DNA of 64,000 bases from Lytechinus pictus (lineage: Eukaryota > Echinodermata > Echinoidea > Temnopleuroida > Toxopneustidae). The stretch lies in assembly GCF_037042905.1 (NCBI RefSeq), contig NC_087259.1:21173501-21237500 (forward strand), given 5' to 3'. Positions 10,191 through 29,953 of the stretch are shown here, piece by piece; position 1 is the stretch's first letter; every line of letters begins with the position of its first letter. Made by a program: the position numbers and the translations under genes. Under the pieces are notes generated by a model, which was not told the DNA's origin, searched no databases, and saw only the letters and a list, made by a program, of their open reading frames with translations.

Positions 10191-11419
10191 CTAGGTTGAA
10201 TACTAGTGCCGACGGGTTGAATACTAGTACCAAAATCCGTCGCCGTAAAATTCGATCGCCCGCGCAAACAGTCAACTGGTTGAAGAAAAAAATAACGGAA
10301 AAAGAATAACCAGCATTTGCTCTTGGAAATAAGACGGGTCTGAAATTCAGGTAAATTCTATATTTCTATATATTTGAGGAAACTCTCCAAACGGGTTGAA
10401 TACTAGTGCCCTTACGGTACAGATCGAACTAGAACTTCGGTCTCTGTATTTTGGTGAGTGGAGCCAACAGAGTTCATCGGAACAACCAACATAGCAGAGA
10501 CCGAAGTTTTTGGTCTATCTTCAGCCATGGACATCGGGAACAGCTCTATTTTGATTTTTTGCTCAGATCTTGTTGCTCAGTCTCAAACACACAGATTTAT
10601 TCTGACTTGACTGAAGTTAGGGGTAAAAGTTCAAAATTGTTTGTAGCTAAGCATAATCATGATTCATAATGCACGCACCTGTGTCTGTGAACGTCGATAT
10701 AACAATGACATTAAGGCTAAGCTCTAGACTACATTATTCTAAAGACTTGACTAACGTTAAGTTAGTAGCATCTGAGACTGAGTCTGCCATCTGTGTATGG
10801 CAAGTCTGCGCAGTCTCCCTGGCCTTGTCTGCGCACACGCGCATCTGCGCGATTCTATCTAGTAAAAGAAGATACGTGACGACCACATGCAATACATAGA
10901 AAGTTATTCATTAAAAAATCTGACTCAAAGACAAAATGGTGAAAAAATAATGAATTTTGGGCTTTTCATGTGAAGGCCTCAAAATGCAGCCTTTTTCATC
11001 AAAATCCCAGAACCGTGTGCAAAGTGAATGGGTGGGCAGACATGGGGTACCATATAGGGTTCTATCTGAAAGTGACCACCCGAGGTTTGTTCATAGAAAA
11101 TCATATTTCAAATTTTTACGAGATATTTGGACATTTGGTACACTTTCTCATAATATAAGGAACATTATCACATGAAAGATTTTGTGAAATAAAAAGAAAT
11201 TCATGTTAAATCTTAACTCAAATCGTTAGGTGCGCAGGCTTGTGGACAACCGTCATACTAAAATAGTGTTATTGTTAGGCCATAATAGTAATAATACCAA
11301 TAAATTAAGGAATCTTTCACCCAATCCTTTTACACTGACAGATTTTCTTGGAACAGTCATTTTGGTGTTGGTCCTGAGAGAGTGTCCTAGACCCAGAGGA
11401 GGGACCTCTCACCACCATC

Positions 11420-14314
11420 ATGGTGGACCTATGGTATCTCCTTGCACTATTCCTGGTTCTCATTGTACAGGTAAGTCATCTCGAACCCATTACACCAAGG
11501 TGGGGGCAAGTAGGCCTTTGTCTAGTATGACACCAGTTGGGATGGTAATATTACTGTAGATACGTTTGAGCTGCAGTGTATCTAATCAAACAATTAATAT
11601 CTTATTTTCAGTGGCTACTTTTCACAGCTTACTGCCTACTTCTGCATCATTGGATAAGCTTTACAACGGCAATGAATTAGGAGTTTTAAGGACTCCTTAT
11701 TTTTAGTTTCCAGGGCTCTTTTGAGCATTTTGGGCTGAAATCGCCCGAGCCCCCGTGTATTTTTTTCCCTGGAGCTCTCAGCTTTTGTGTTACTCAACCT
11801 ATTCAATTTTGTTGTGGAATGAGAAGTGTAGTACCATATTTCTTACCTGTTGCAGAAATGGTTACAAATAAATTTAATTAAAAAAATCAAGCCCAACACG
11901 ATTTTTAATTGATCATGCACTTGGGACTTTTATTTGATTTTAGTTTTGAACCCAAATTTCTGGGCCAATCAAAACGATGCCGTTGCAACTGACCCAGAAT
12001 GGTAGTACCTGTATGGCACAAGACTATGATTTGGCCTTGTTATTGAAAAAATAAATACTGTTAAAACTTTTCTCCTCTCCTTGCAGGTAACCAGGAGTAT
12101 GGGGAGCCTAGAGAAGCTATCGTCAGAGCTATGCCTCACCAAAGGATTCTCTTCCAATCTTTTATGTAGTGCCTGTGGTAATTTAGGTGAATTTAACCTG
12201 AATGAGCTCGAGGGACCCTGTCGGCAATGTTGCCAAGATGACGCTGAAGATGATTCCTTTGCAGTAAGTTCAAGTTGTGCAATGTTTGTTTCATTTAATT
12301 TTACTTGTGTAAAATGCATTAAATGTGATAATTAGTGCTTACTATCATGTGGAGATTATCATTAAATAAAAAAATCTTGCAAAATTAAAAATAATGTATT
12401 TTGAGAATATTTATTCTGATTGCCTATATGACAAACTTACAGCAGCATCACAAAACAAATTTGATGATTCTTCTCACCTTCACATATGAATGTTGATTTT
12501 TTTTTTTGTTCGCTTTTAGACTCAAATTTGTGAAGAAGTGGACCTTTTAGTATTATTTTTTTAGTTTTGACTTTCCCATTCTTTATACATATTTTGTTTT
12601 GTATATTGTCTCTCCTAACAGCCATTCCACCATGCTCATTTAGAAGTATGTGGATGAAAATTGGGTCGGTTTCCACAGATCCAAGGTGAGTTAAATTCCA
12701 AAATTTAGACACAATGGCCTGAATTCACAAAGGTGGTTTTGAAAACCATCTGTTGAACCCATGGTTTATGCAGATTTCCTGTATAAATTACACATAAATA
12801 GCGCGTATAATGAAATATGTCTAGTGCTGATGCATGCTTTTGTCACAGTGCGACAAATTGACACCTGTACGTTATTTTATTAATGAGTCCACTGTTTTTG
12901 ACAGTGGACTCATGAATAAAACGGTGTACTGTACCATGACAATATTATAGGCGTCATTTGGGCGCACTGTGACAAACACGTGCATCAGAATTGGACTTTT
13001 TAAATAAACGAGGTAAATGAGTCATAATTTCATATGGAAATCTGCATAACCCATGGGTTCAACTGATGGCTTTCAAAATCACCTTTGTGAATTTGGGCCA
13101 GCTAATATCAATCCATCAGTCAAACTGTTACATGATCACTCTAACTCTAGGGCCCTGTTACACAAAATTGTTTTAGTAACAAAAGCTAGAATTCTTTGTC
13201 ATATATTTGCTCTTGAACAATCACACGGCACCATTTGACTAGCTGATGATGGGGGCTCGATGGGAAGGGAGCGTGCCATTGTCTATAGCTTTTAATAAAC
13301 AGGTTTAATTTTAACATCATAGAGGTAGGTTGACCGTGGAAGTGGAAGGACTGATGAGGGTGATAATATGATTAATTCAATATCATTACTTTCATCTTGA
13401 AACTTGAGACATTTCATACAGACGGATTGGAAACCCCTAGTTACATGTATATAATTGTTTAACTTAATTGTAACTCACGTTCGTATGTTTTGTTTCTATT
13501 TTGTCTTCTAAGCTTTTGTAAAGAGTGAGAGACCTAAAAAGTATAACAACTTGAAAGTCAAGGTAAGTTAATTTCCTTTGCTATATAAGTACAACAATAT
13601 ATCTGCCTCTTCAACTTGTACTACCTCCTTTGCTCATAAAAAAATGAAATGACAAAAACACATAGTTTGAAATGTTTCTATTGATATCAATTAATTTTCA
13701 TTGCCTTATGTCTTCTACGTATCCATATGGGTTTACTCTGCGACCCCGGTTTTATAGTATAAAAAAACTAGAAGTCACTTTCATCCATATTATCACATAA
13801 TTGATGTTGTTGTACTCTTATAACTTGATTATACCCACACCTCCCAAATACCCCTCACAAAGAACATGATAATCATGAATTGATTTAACCTTCCAAATCA
13901 TTAAAATTGTACGTATTGATTTATTATCGACTCTGGATGATGACTCTTCATGACTGAAATGTAATAAGGAAAGTTATTTTCTTAAGATTTTCACTGCAAA
14001 TCTGATAATACAGTGCATTAAATACAGAAAACAAAATCTCTCAAAATACTTTTCTGATTAGTGTCAATATTCCTACATATTGATTTGTTTTATGTTTATG
14101 ATGAATGTTCAAACACAACTATACTAGTCGGTTGTGAAAGAGCCTATCTCAATGGGAGATCCTCTTTTATTTTTCATTTTTTTAGTATCTGCGCGGTGCG
14201 GATCCTGTCTTGAAGTTCTTGGATGAGAAAAACAAGGTCATCGAAACTCTAAGCATTGAGAAGTGGAACACCGACTCAATTGATGAATTCCTCATGGAGA
14301 GGCTTAAACCTTAA
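11420..14314 (+). CDS. SELENOF: SELENOF, 15-kDa selenoprotein, five exons, 156 aa
   Basis: Exons are 11420-11470, 12087-12263, 12622-12685, 13513-13562 and 14186-14314, all GT-AG and in frame. Exon 1 encodes a hydrophobic signal peptide (MVDLWYLLALFLVLIVQ). Exon 2 encodes the six-cysteine domain (GFSSNLLCSACGNLGEFNL) that in mammals binds the folding sensor UGGT. Exon 3 reads LEVCG-UGA-KLGRFPQ, the conserved Cys-Gly-Sec redox motif, with Sec at residue 88. Exons 4-5 give the thioredoxin-like remainder (YLRGADPVLKFLDE, EKWNTDSIDEFL). The human protein is 165 aa, and the spacing from CC to CGU is the same length here. By family knowledge it works in the ER lumen in glycoprotein quality control. 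It needs the UGA decoded as selenocysteine; an ordinary gene finder would call a stop or split the gene. Confidence 0.93.
12655..12657 (+). other. SELENOF: In-frame UGA selenocysteine codon of SELENOF
   Basis: Within exon 3 the frame reads GAA GTA TGT GGA TGA AAA TTG GGT CGG. The frame is fixed by exons on both sides, and the residues around it are those that flank Sec in known SELENOF proteins. The exon carries no other disruption, which argues against a pseudogene. Confidence 0.93.
12716..13099. mobile_element. Long fold-back MITE in SELENOF intron 3
   Basis: The ends GGCCTGAATTCACAAAGGTG and CACCTTTGTGAATTTGGGCC begin inverted arms that pair for about 65 bp (12716-12780 with 13035-13099) with few mismatches. 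Pairing resumes toward the centre and closes in a perfect 13-bp stem (ATGAGTCCACTGT) with a 5-base loop at about 12893. Nearly the whole 384 bp can fold into one hairpin. It starts 30 bases after the donor of the selenocysteine exon. Confidence 0.8.
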
Positions 14315-14760
14315 ACCTTCCAAATAGTTATATAAAGGTCCTTAAAATCCTTGATGGGTTTGAGGCAAGAGTAAGAGAGAGAGAGAGAATTTCATTAAGA
14401 CATTGCTTAATAAGAATAATTCTTGAAGATCACACTTAGGTATTGCTATGGATATTTGAGTGTTAAGCTCTCCACTCATTACCAGTATTACTGTTTTTTT
14501 TCACATTTCATTGAACAATTTGAGGAAAAATGTCAACCAAATAGCGTAATGGTGCATTGTAGGTTTGGACTTTCCAATGTCGTCTTGTGTCATGTATAAA
14601 TAGCAATGTCTTACTGTTTTTCTGATTTCTGTGAAGATTATTAGCCAGAGATATAGCTATGCTTCATTCAATATGAAGGGAACTTCCTTTCCCTTGCTAT
14701 AAAAAAACATATCTCTTTAGTTAAGAAAATATGCTGTGTAGACATAAGTAAAAAGAGCTC

Positions 14761-14840
14761 TGAACAAGCGCAGCTGAATATATCCATATAAAAGCTGCGC
14801 TATATAAATTAATGCTTATTATTATTATTATTATTATAAT
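14761..14840 (+). mobile_element. SINE or LINE 3' tail in the SELENOF 3' UTR
   Basis: The sequence GCTGCGCTATATAAATTAATG followed by an (ATT)n run is the tail style of tRNA-derived SINEs in marine invertebrates. The head is missing or unrecognisable, so this is a 5'-truncated fragment. A similar tail closes the SINE at 56170-56445. Confidence 0.5.
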
Positions 14841-16206
14841 AGTCCCTATTCAAAATAAAAGAATCTTTTTAGCTATTGACTGGCCAAAACAGAAATACAT
14901 GTATTCAATTCTTGCAAAAAGACAGTCTTTCGTGGAAATTCAGTTTTCCTGGATAAATGATCATAAGATGCATTCTTGTTCACGAACTAGTGATATATTT
15001 ACCTCTTACCATTTAATACTCAGATCTTATTTGACCTTTGACCCTATTATTTATTATTATATATGTACTTATATGTAACCAAGATCCTTGAATGAAGGAT
15101 AGCTATAGCAGAGTGCTGTGAGATCAACCATAGTCTATGAAGACGGTTCAATAAACCAAATGGTGTGGACTGTTGGATGCCAATGTATGGTTAGTCTTGT
15201 CTTCACTCTCTCTTATCATTACAAAGGAAAATTTTGATGATAAATCCATTATGAATTAAATTATAATACTGCACATTCTTACAATTTGAGATTATTTTTG
15301 ACAATTTACCAAATTTGTATTATTGTACATGTTGTTGCCAGTTATATGTATTGAACTCACTCCAGTTTTCAACATTTCCAGTTTGAATATAGTTGCTAGG
15401 CTATTTCTAAGTAGAATAGGGCTGCGAATCATGAAATTCATCTTCAGTAGCAGGTTATAAGCTACTTTCTTTTACGCTTCTGAAATCATGATATTGGATT
15501 GGCTGAGAGGCGATTGTCCTACAAATCCATCAGTTGTTATTTTCAAATTATATGAAACTGACCCCAGAATTCACCCTTTATTGCAGGTCACCATGCTAGA
15601 TTTTCTTTCAGTTTTAATATTGCAAGTGATGTTTCCATATTAAAAACAAAATCTACAGAATTCACTTTTAAAACATCATAATAATATTAAGAAAAAAGTG
15701 AAAAAGAAAAACAAAAAAGCACAAGTTAATAGCAACCATGTGCACAGATTTGAACATCAAGTGTTTACCTGAATGGCTTGCCAGATTTTTGTTTCTCTTG
15801 TCTTTGTGAAAATTCCCCCAAGATTTCAATTGAAATGAACTAGTTGGTCAAACACACATAATTCACATATTCTTATCAACTCAATTTTGATGTTAACTCA
15901 TTTTAATTCTAATTAAAAATGTATTAAAATAGTTTTTTTTTTCAACTTATAGTATGGTTTAGAACCTTGTGAAATTATTATTTTTTCAAATCTGTCAATC
16001 ATATTTAAAGGTAGCATACAATACCCACTGTTTCTCAAAATCATTTTTCAATTACAATCTATTGCAAATCATTGTTTTGATGAAATACATGTTAATATGT
16101 GGAGCAAGATATGCATTTAACTTTGACAGATTTAACTCACCCTCTTAGCTCTAAATAATAGGATAATGGATGAAATACCGGTGTAACAATGATCTGTTTG
16201 AATGTG

Positions 16207-16279
16207 TGCATTTTAATTCAATGATGTAAAATGTCTGAAGCCTGTATTTTTATGTTTTGTGGATGTATCAATAAATGTA
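16207..16279 (+). promoter_or_regulatory. SELENOF: Candidate SECIS element of SELENOF
   Basis: The 3' UTR contains ATGA at 16221-16224, an unpaired AA at 16238-16239 and GGAT at 16261-16264, spacings that fit the known ATGA-AA-GA SECIS core. Nine consecutive pairs (including G-U) join GTAAAATGT (16226-16234) with ATGTTTTGT (16252-16260). A lower 7-bp helix pairs TGCATTT (16207-16213) with AAATGTA (16273-16279). SECIS hairpins recruit SBP2 and the Sec tRNA to recode UGA. A weaker alternative starts at ATGA 16279. A poly(A) signal at 16270 overlaps the hairpin base and another is at 16384. Confidence 0.5.
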
Positions 16280-16389
16280 TGAAATTCATGTTAAAAATTG
16301 TTGCTCATTATCAGTTGAATATTGTTTGGAATGTTTTCACTTGATCAGTACAAAGTAGTATTATATGCTTATGTCACATATCCAATAAA
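16270..16389 (+). terminator. SELENOF: Poly(A) signals of SELENOF
   Basis: AATAAA occurs at 16270-16275 and 16384-16389. Either would give a 3' UTR of about 2 kb that retains the SECIS candidate. The 16384 signal leaves the hairpin clear of the cleavage site. Confidence 0.4.
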
Positions 16390-16937
16390 CAGAAGTTAGT
16401 AGAGTATTTTGCACTTGAAAAAGTTCATTGCTAAAAATTTGTGGTACCATCCATTGGTCAGACTTTGGCCATATTCTTGTTAACTATGCCACATGGAGCC
16501 TTGATTAAAGATATATGTGCCCCATTGTGGATAAGTGTTGCAGGCTTTAATTGCTTGGTTGTCTCCTAGCATTTGATCATTAATCTTTGTTTGAATATAG
16601 CATTGTGATTAAAATCTATCTCAATTATGGAAAGCCAGCAGCATCATAATCATCTAGGTGTACGCTTCATCCTTTGTAAACTGAGGATGATACTGAATCG
16701 TCAAATTTAGGAAATTATACACACTCAGACAAGCATACATTACCTAAGAGCACTGTGCTCGGACTTGGTGACAAAATACAGTTATTGCCATTCCGTAGTT
16801 GAGTCTGGGTACAATCTTAGGCTCCAGTCGTACAAAAAAAATGACTCCAGACTGGCCGAAACTATTGTGTTATTTCCAATGACATAAAAGTCTAGTTTCA
16901 TCAGTGTGATTTGCATTACTGTTAATAAAACCATGTA

Positions 16938-17103
16938 GATGTTTCATAAAGCTTTTAGTACATTACGAGCGACTGGCGATCCTTTCTTACGTGCTAAATC
17001 AACACCAATTAAAATTTGGTGTATATCATTTTCCACAAGAAAGGATCACCAGTCATTCTTAAAGTCGCTTGTAACTTATGAACGGCTTTATGAAACACCC
17101 ATC
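16938..17103. mobile_element. MITE with GTTTCATAAAGC ends
   Basis: The left arm (GATGTTTCATAAAGC, then GATCCTTTCTT) is inverted relative to the right arm (AAGAAAGGATC, then GGCTTTATGAAAC ending near 17103). A partial copy of the same family lies at 53060-53130 (CACCAGTCGTTCTTAAAG, then AGCTTTATGAAACGG). Confidence 0.65.
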
Positions 17104-17759
17104 TGATATACCCTTAAACACCTGATAAAACCCGAGTATGTAACCAAAAGAGTAAAAGTACGTATTACTGATTTGAATATAGTCCAATAAAAAAGAGTAA
17201 CATACTATGTACTGTATATAATGAAAAATGTTTTTTAATAGAAATATAATCTCTTAAAACATAATTGTAATTATTTCAAAATCAAAAACATTTTCAATAT
17301 TTGTATAAAAATCATACTTTTAAATATACATTTTAACAATGAAATGAAAGAAAAATACAACCCCAAATGCACTCTGCCTCCATAGGCACCCTCATAGAAT
17401 TGATATAAATGAACAAATAATTATTATACAACCAATCAAACATATTATTGAGATAATCAAATTTCTTTATCACCTTTCTCATGAGCCCTGGCAAGCAATT
17501 TCATATTCAAACACTGAGAGGATAAAGGCATAAAATACATAGACACAACTCTTTGGCATTAAACAGATATGATGCAATCTGCAGTGATAAACTGCCAGTT
17601 TTATCAAAGGAATAATTACTTTCGAATAAGCACTTACAACATTTTTACTCTTGTAATTTCCAAATCATTGTTCTAACTCAAGTAATACATGTTCTATGAA
17701 AATGTTTTCTACTATCAACTACCTTCTTTTATGTACCTGTAGATTTATCTGTAGATGGC

Positions 17760-18364
17760 CCGGGGAGGGGGGGGGGGGGGCAGTCAAATGTATTACTGTA
17801 CACACGCATGGCCAAATTATTTCCAAACACCCCCTAAACAAGTTTTTCTCTGTGTGCAAAATAACTCCCTAAACAAGTTTTTCGCTAGCTTCATGAACAC
17901 ATTTGGCCTCTAAACAAGTTATTGCCAGAATATGACCCCTAAACAAGTTTTGTCTTCTTGCTAACAATATATTTAAATATAAACAAAACTATATCATGGG
18001 TATTGCATACCCCTCAGTGCAGTTAGGGTTAAAATACCACAGTCAGGAAGAACCTAAACCATTTTCAGAAACGAGGAAGAAAAAGCCCTGGGGAAAAAAA
18101 ACTTACCCTAAATATGTTTGGCTAGTCTTAAAAAAAAAGCTTTGGAGAAAAAAAACACCCTAAATATGTTTGACCCCGCGATGGACCATTGATCAGTCTT
18201 TCAAAACCACCCTTATTTTTGAAAATCGGTGTTTTTGATACCCTTAACGAGTGCACGCGCAGCCCGCGTCCAAAACTGAAAAAAACACCCCTTTAAACGC
18301 GTTTTTTGGGTCAAGCGTGTGTACAGCAATATATTTGACTGGCACCACCCCCCCCCCCCCCCGG
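17760..18364. mobile_element. Inverted-repeat element with G/C-run ends and tandem CCCTAAACAAG motifs
   Basis: Just inside terminal G and C runs, 17781-17807 and 18315-18342 are inverted with about three mismatches (GTCAAATGTATTACTGTACA against its counterpart). The left half contains four spaced copies of CTAAACAAGTT between 17836 and 17950. There is no ORF and no certain target duplication. Confidence 0.6.
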
Positions 18365-19245
18365 AATATGGTGACCAACTTCAATATATATGAATTTTTT
18401 CATGTGCATTGATTTTCTTTATACTGATCATCTATTCTTAAAAATTAATGAATGATATTTATCATCACTTGCAAAAAAAAAATATATGACCATTTAAAAA
18501 AACAAAATTAGACATACATGTTTGCAGGAAAAAAAAATGTTAGCACAGATTATCCTTTCAGAAAATGAAACCATGAGTTGAAAATAAAAACAACCAAAAT
18601 TGGTGACATCAAAATGATACATCTCGTGAAATAAAATGTAGTGGATCATAAGAACAAAAATAGAAAGGATGATGAGGTTACATTGCATACATATTTACCA
18701 TGGTAAATAAATTAAAATTAAATCGTAGAAAAGTATTCATTTTTGTTTTTACATCTTTGGTTCAACAGAATTAAGGGATATCATTGTAAGAACGGAATGT
18801 ATAGATATATACAAATCAATCATTTGATCCTCACCAATTTCAATATGAAATACAATAAACCAATTTAATATGACTATTACTTATTATAAGTTCATTGTCA
18901 TATAAAAGAGCAGTTTCATCGTCATGAACTGATATGTTAAACATAAAGCTTGGTCATGACTCTAATTCACAGTTCATCAATGAGAAGATATCAAATCAAA
19001 TTACACATCATTTAAAAAATGCTTCATGCTTGCTTTAGTGAAACATAGTGTAGGCAGTGAGTTGAATGATGTACCCATAATAACTGGACTGCCTTCAGTA
19101 CAGAATACCTCTTATACAATTATCAATATTGAAATACTTTCACACTGATGTGATAAACACATTGGAATTAGATGGAATAATAATAAGCTAAAAAATATGG
19201 AAATACAAATTTGCAAGTTTCATACATATTTACTGCTTACCAGCT

Positions 19246-19550
19246 CAGTGGCGGATCGGGGGGGGGGGGGCACATTTGGCCTGTGCCCCCCCTTTGAGTG
19301 CCATAATCATAATTTTTAATTTAAAGATGCCGTTTTTTACACAAGTGTGCCCTCCTCTTTTGAAAGTCACAGGATTTTTTTTTTTTTTTTTTTTTTTATT
19401 GGGGGGGGGGGGGGGGGGGTTTGCTTTTCAAATTTTTCGTGTACATGATAAACTTCATTTTGGGGTGAATACTTTTTTTTTTGCTAGTCAAATTTTCCTT
19501 GGGAAAATGTGCCCCCCTCCCCCCTTTGGAAAATCCTGAATCCACCCCTG
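19246..19550. mobile_element. hAT-like MITE, 305 bp
   Basis: It starts CAGTGGCGGATC and ends AATCCACCCCTG. The flanks TACCAGCT and AACCAGCT form an 8-bp duplication with one mismatch, as expected for hAT transposons. It contains a long T-run followed by a G-run. The copy at 24282-24499 is the same family in inverse orientation. Confidence 0.7.
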
Positions 19551-20029
19551 AACCAGCTCATATGCTTTAGAAACACTCACATTTGCAAGACATACATACA
19601 GGTGGGTGGCAGAATGTTCTTAGAAAAAAATACTTGGCTGGTAAGCAACTTACAAAAATAATTTACTTTATTTGATCTTTCTACAGTATTTATAATCATT
19701 TTGGATTCCCATAAGGTCTCCTTAAAGCACACAAGATTGTTTCAGTCTATAACCTAAGCACCATTACACAAAAAAATTGAGCTGTTCATGACCTACACTA
19801 CTCAAATTAGGAACATGTTCTAATCATTGCAGGGTTTCAATTTCACAAAAAAAAAAATCACTGAAGAAAAATTTGCCAAAGGATATAAAAATATGAATAT
19901 ATAAGTAAGAATATATTCTCCAGTGCTTTCCTAATAGAATGGAATCTTTGGATTGCATTTCGTTGACAAGGGCCTGATTTGCTGGAGCAGGTCAGATATG
20001 ACGCATTTGTTTAACCATGACTGGTCCGT

Positions 20030-29462
<9,433 letters not shown>

Positions 29463-29953
29463 AATACAAATGAATTTCAGGCACTAAAATGTCCAAAATA
29501 ACGAGAATAGTACAAGAAATGTTAGTCAAACGAAAAGATTGAAAGAAGAAGAATTTCGGCCTTTTTTACTACACGGCTTCTTAACCGAGGCAAAATGAAA
29601 TGGAACTGCATGCACTATACTGGATCACTGTATGTAGACTGTAAATACAGTCTCTAGAGATTAAAATGATACTATGATTTTGTGTTTATTTATCTTTTTA
29701 ATTTCAATATCATACTTTGAGATCATTTAAAATAAAAAAAATTTGTATTAAATTTTTTAAAGACTCTTTAGAGGGGTAGATTGCCAACAAAGGCAAAATA
29801 TTTGTTCATTATTCATTTAAATTCGTTTCAAAAGACTATTTAATAACCGATAGCAAAGCTGCTGAAATCGATATACAGAAAACTTTTCCCGAAGTTTACT
29901 TTTATCCAATCATCATCGTTGTGTCTTCCGACCCCCTTCCGACCAAGGACAGA
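29463..29953. promoter_or_regulatory. Probable bidirectional promoter between ALDH9A1 and the 528-aa gene
   Basis: The two start codons lie head-to-head 491 bases apart, so both 5' UTRs and promoters must fit here unless undetected upstream exons exist. The centre is AT-rich, with no confident TATA box or CpG cluster. The assignment is inferred from layout. Confidence 0.55.

Larger units (their letters stand above)
4594..10416. mobile_element. Middle element of nest: GTAC-duplication MITE
   Basis: The left end CGTATGGGTACTAG and right end AGTGCCCTTACG are near-inverted and flanked by GTAC at 4590-4593 and 10417-10420. The empty site CTGTACAGATC is preserved in the sibling copy at 43498-43934, which proves the insertion. 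Without the LTR element inside it the length is about 615 bp. It carries several inverted copies of the motif GGTTGAATACTAGTGCC. No ORF is present. A second copy lies at about 45736-46333. Confidence 0.75.
4260..10517. mobile_element. Outer element of nest: TAGAC-end transposon, 9-bp duplication
   Basis: The element begins TAGACAGCTGG and ends TTTTGGTCTA. It is flanked by perfect 9-bp direct repeats TCTTCAGCC at 4251-4259 and 10518-10526. Removing the inner insertion (4594-10416 plus a GTAC duplicate) leaves about 431 bp, which matches the 437-bp intact copy at 43498-43934. The left end contains a hairpin (GCCATCTGT paired with ACAGACGGC). The right end contains another (CTTCGGTCTCTGTA paired with ACAGAGACCGAAG). 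There is no coding capacity, so it is non-autonomous. A 9-bp duplication is compatible with Mutator-like or Merlin-like transposases, but the superfamily is not established. Confidence 0.75.
16390..20029. other. Convergent spacer between SELENOF and ALDH9A1
   Basis: No coding exon is recognisable on either strand. The stretch holds the repeats at 16938-17103, 17760-18364 and 19246-19550 and otherwise AT-rich sequence. The last part must include the ALDH9A1 3' UTR, because the stop codon is at 20030 on the minus strand. Confidence 0.6.

Noticed and set aside
12655-12657. UGA read as a premature stop, making SELENOF a pseudogene
   Set aside because: All exons are intact and the UGA sits exactly at the conserved Cys-Gly-Sec position.
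16279-16320. Second SECIS-like fold starting at ATGA 16279
   Set aside because: Spacing fits, but the upper helix has mismatches and the lower helix is shorter than in the 16207-16279 candidate.
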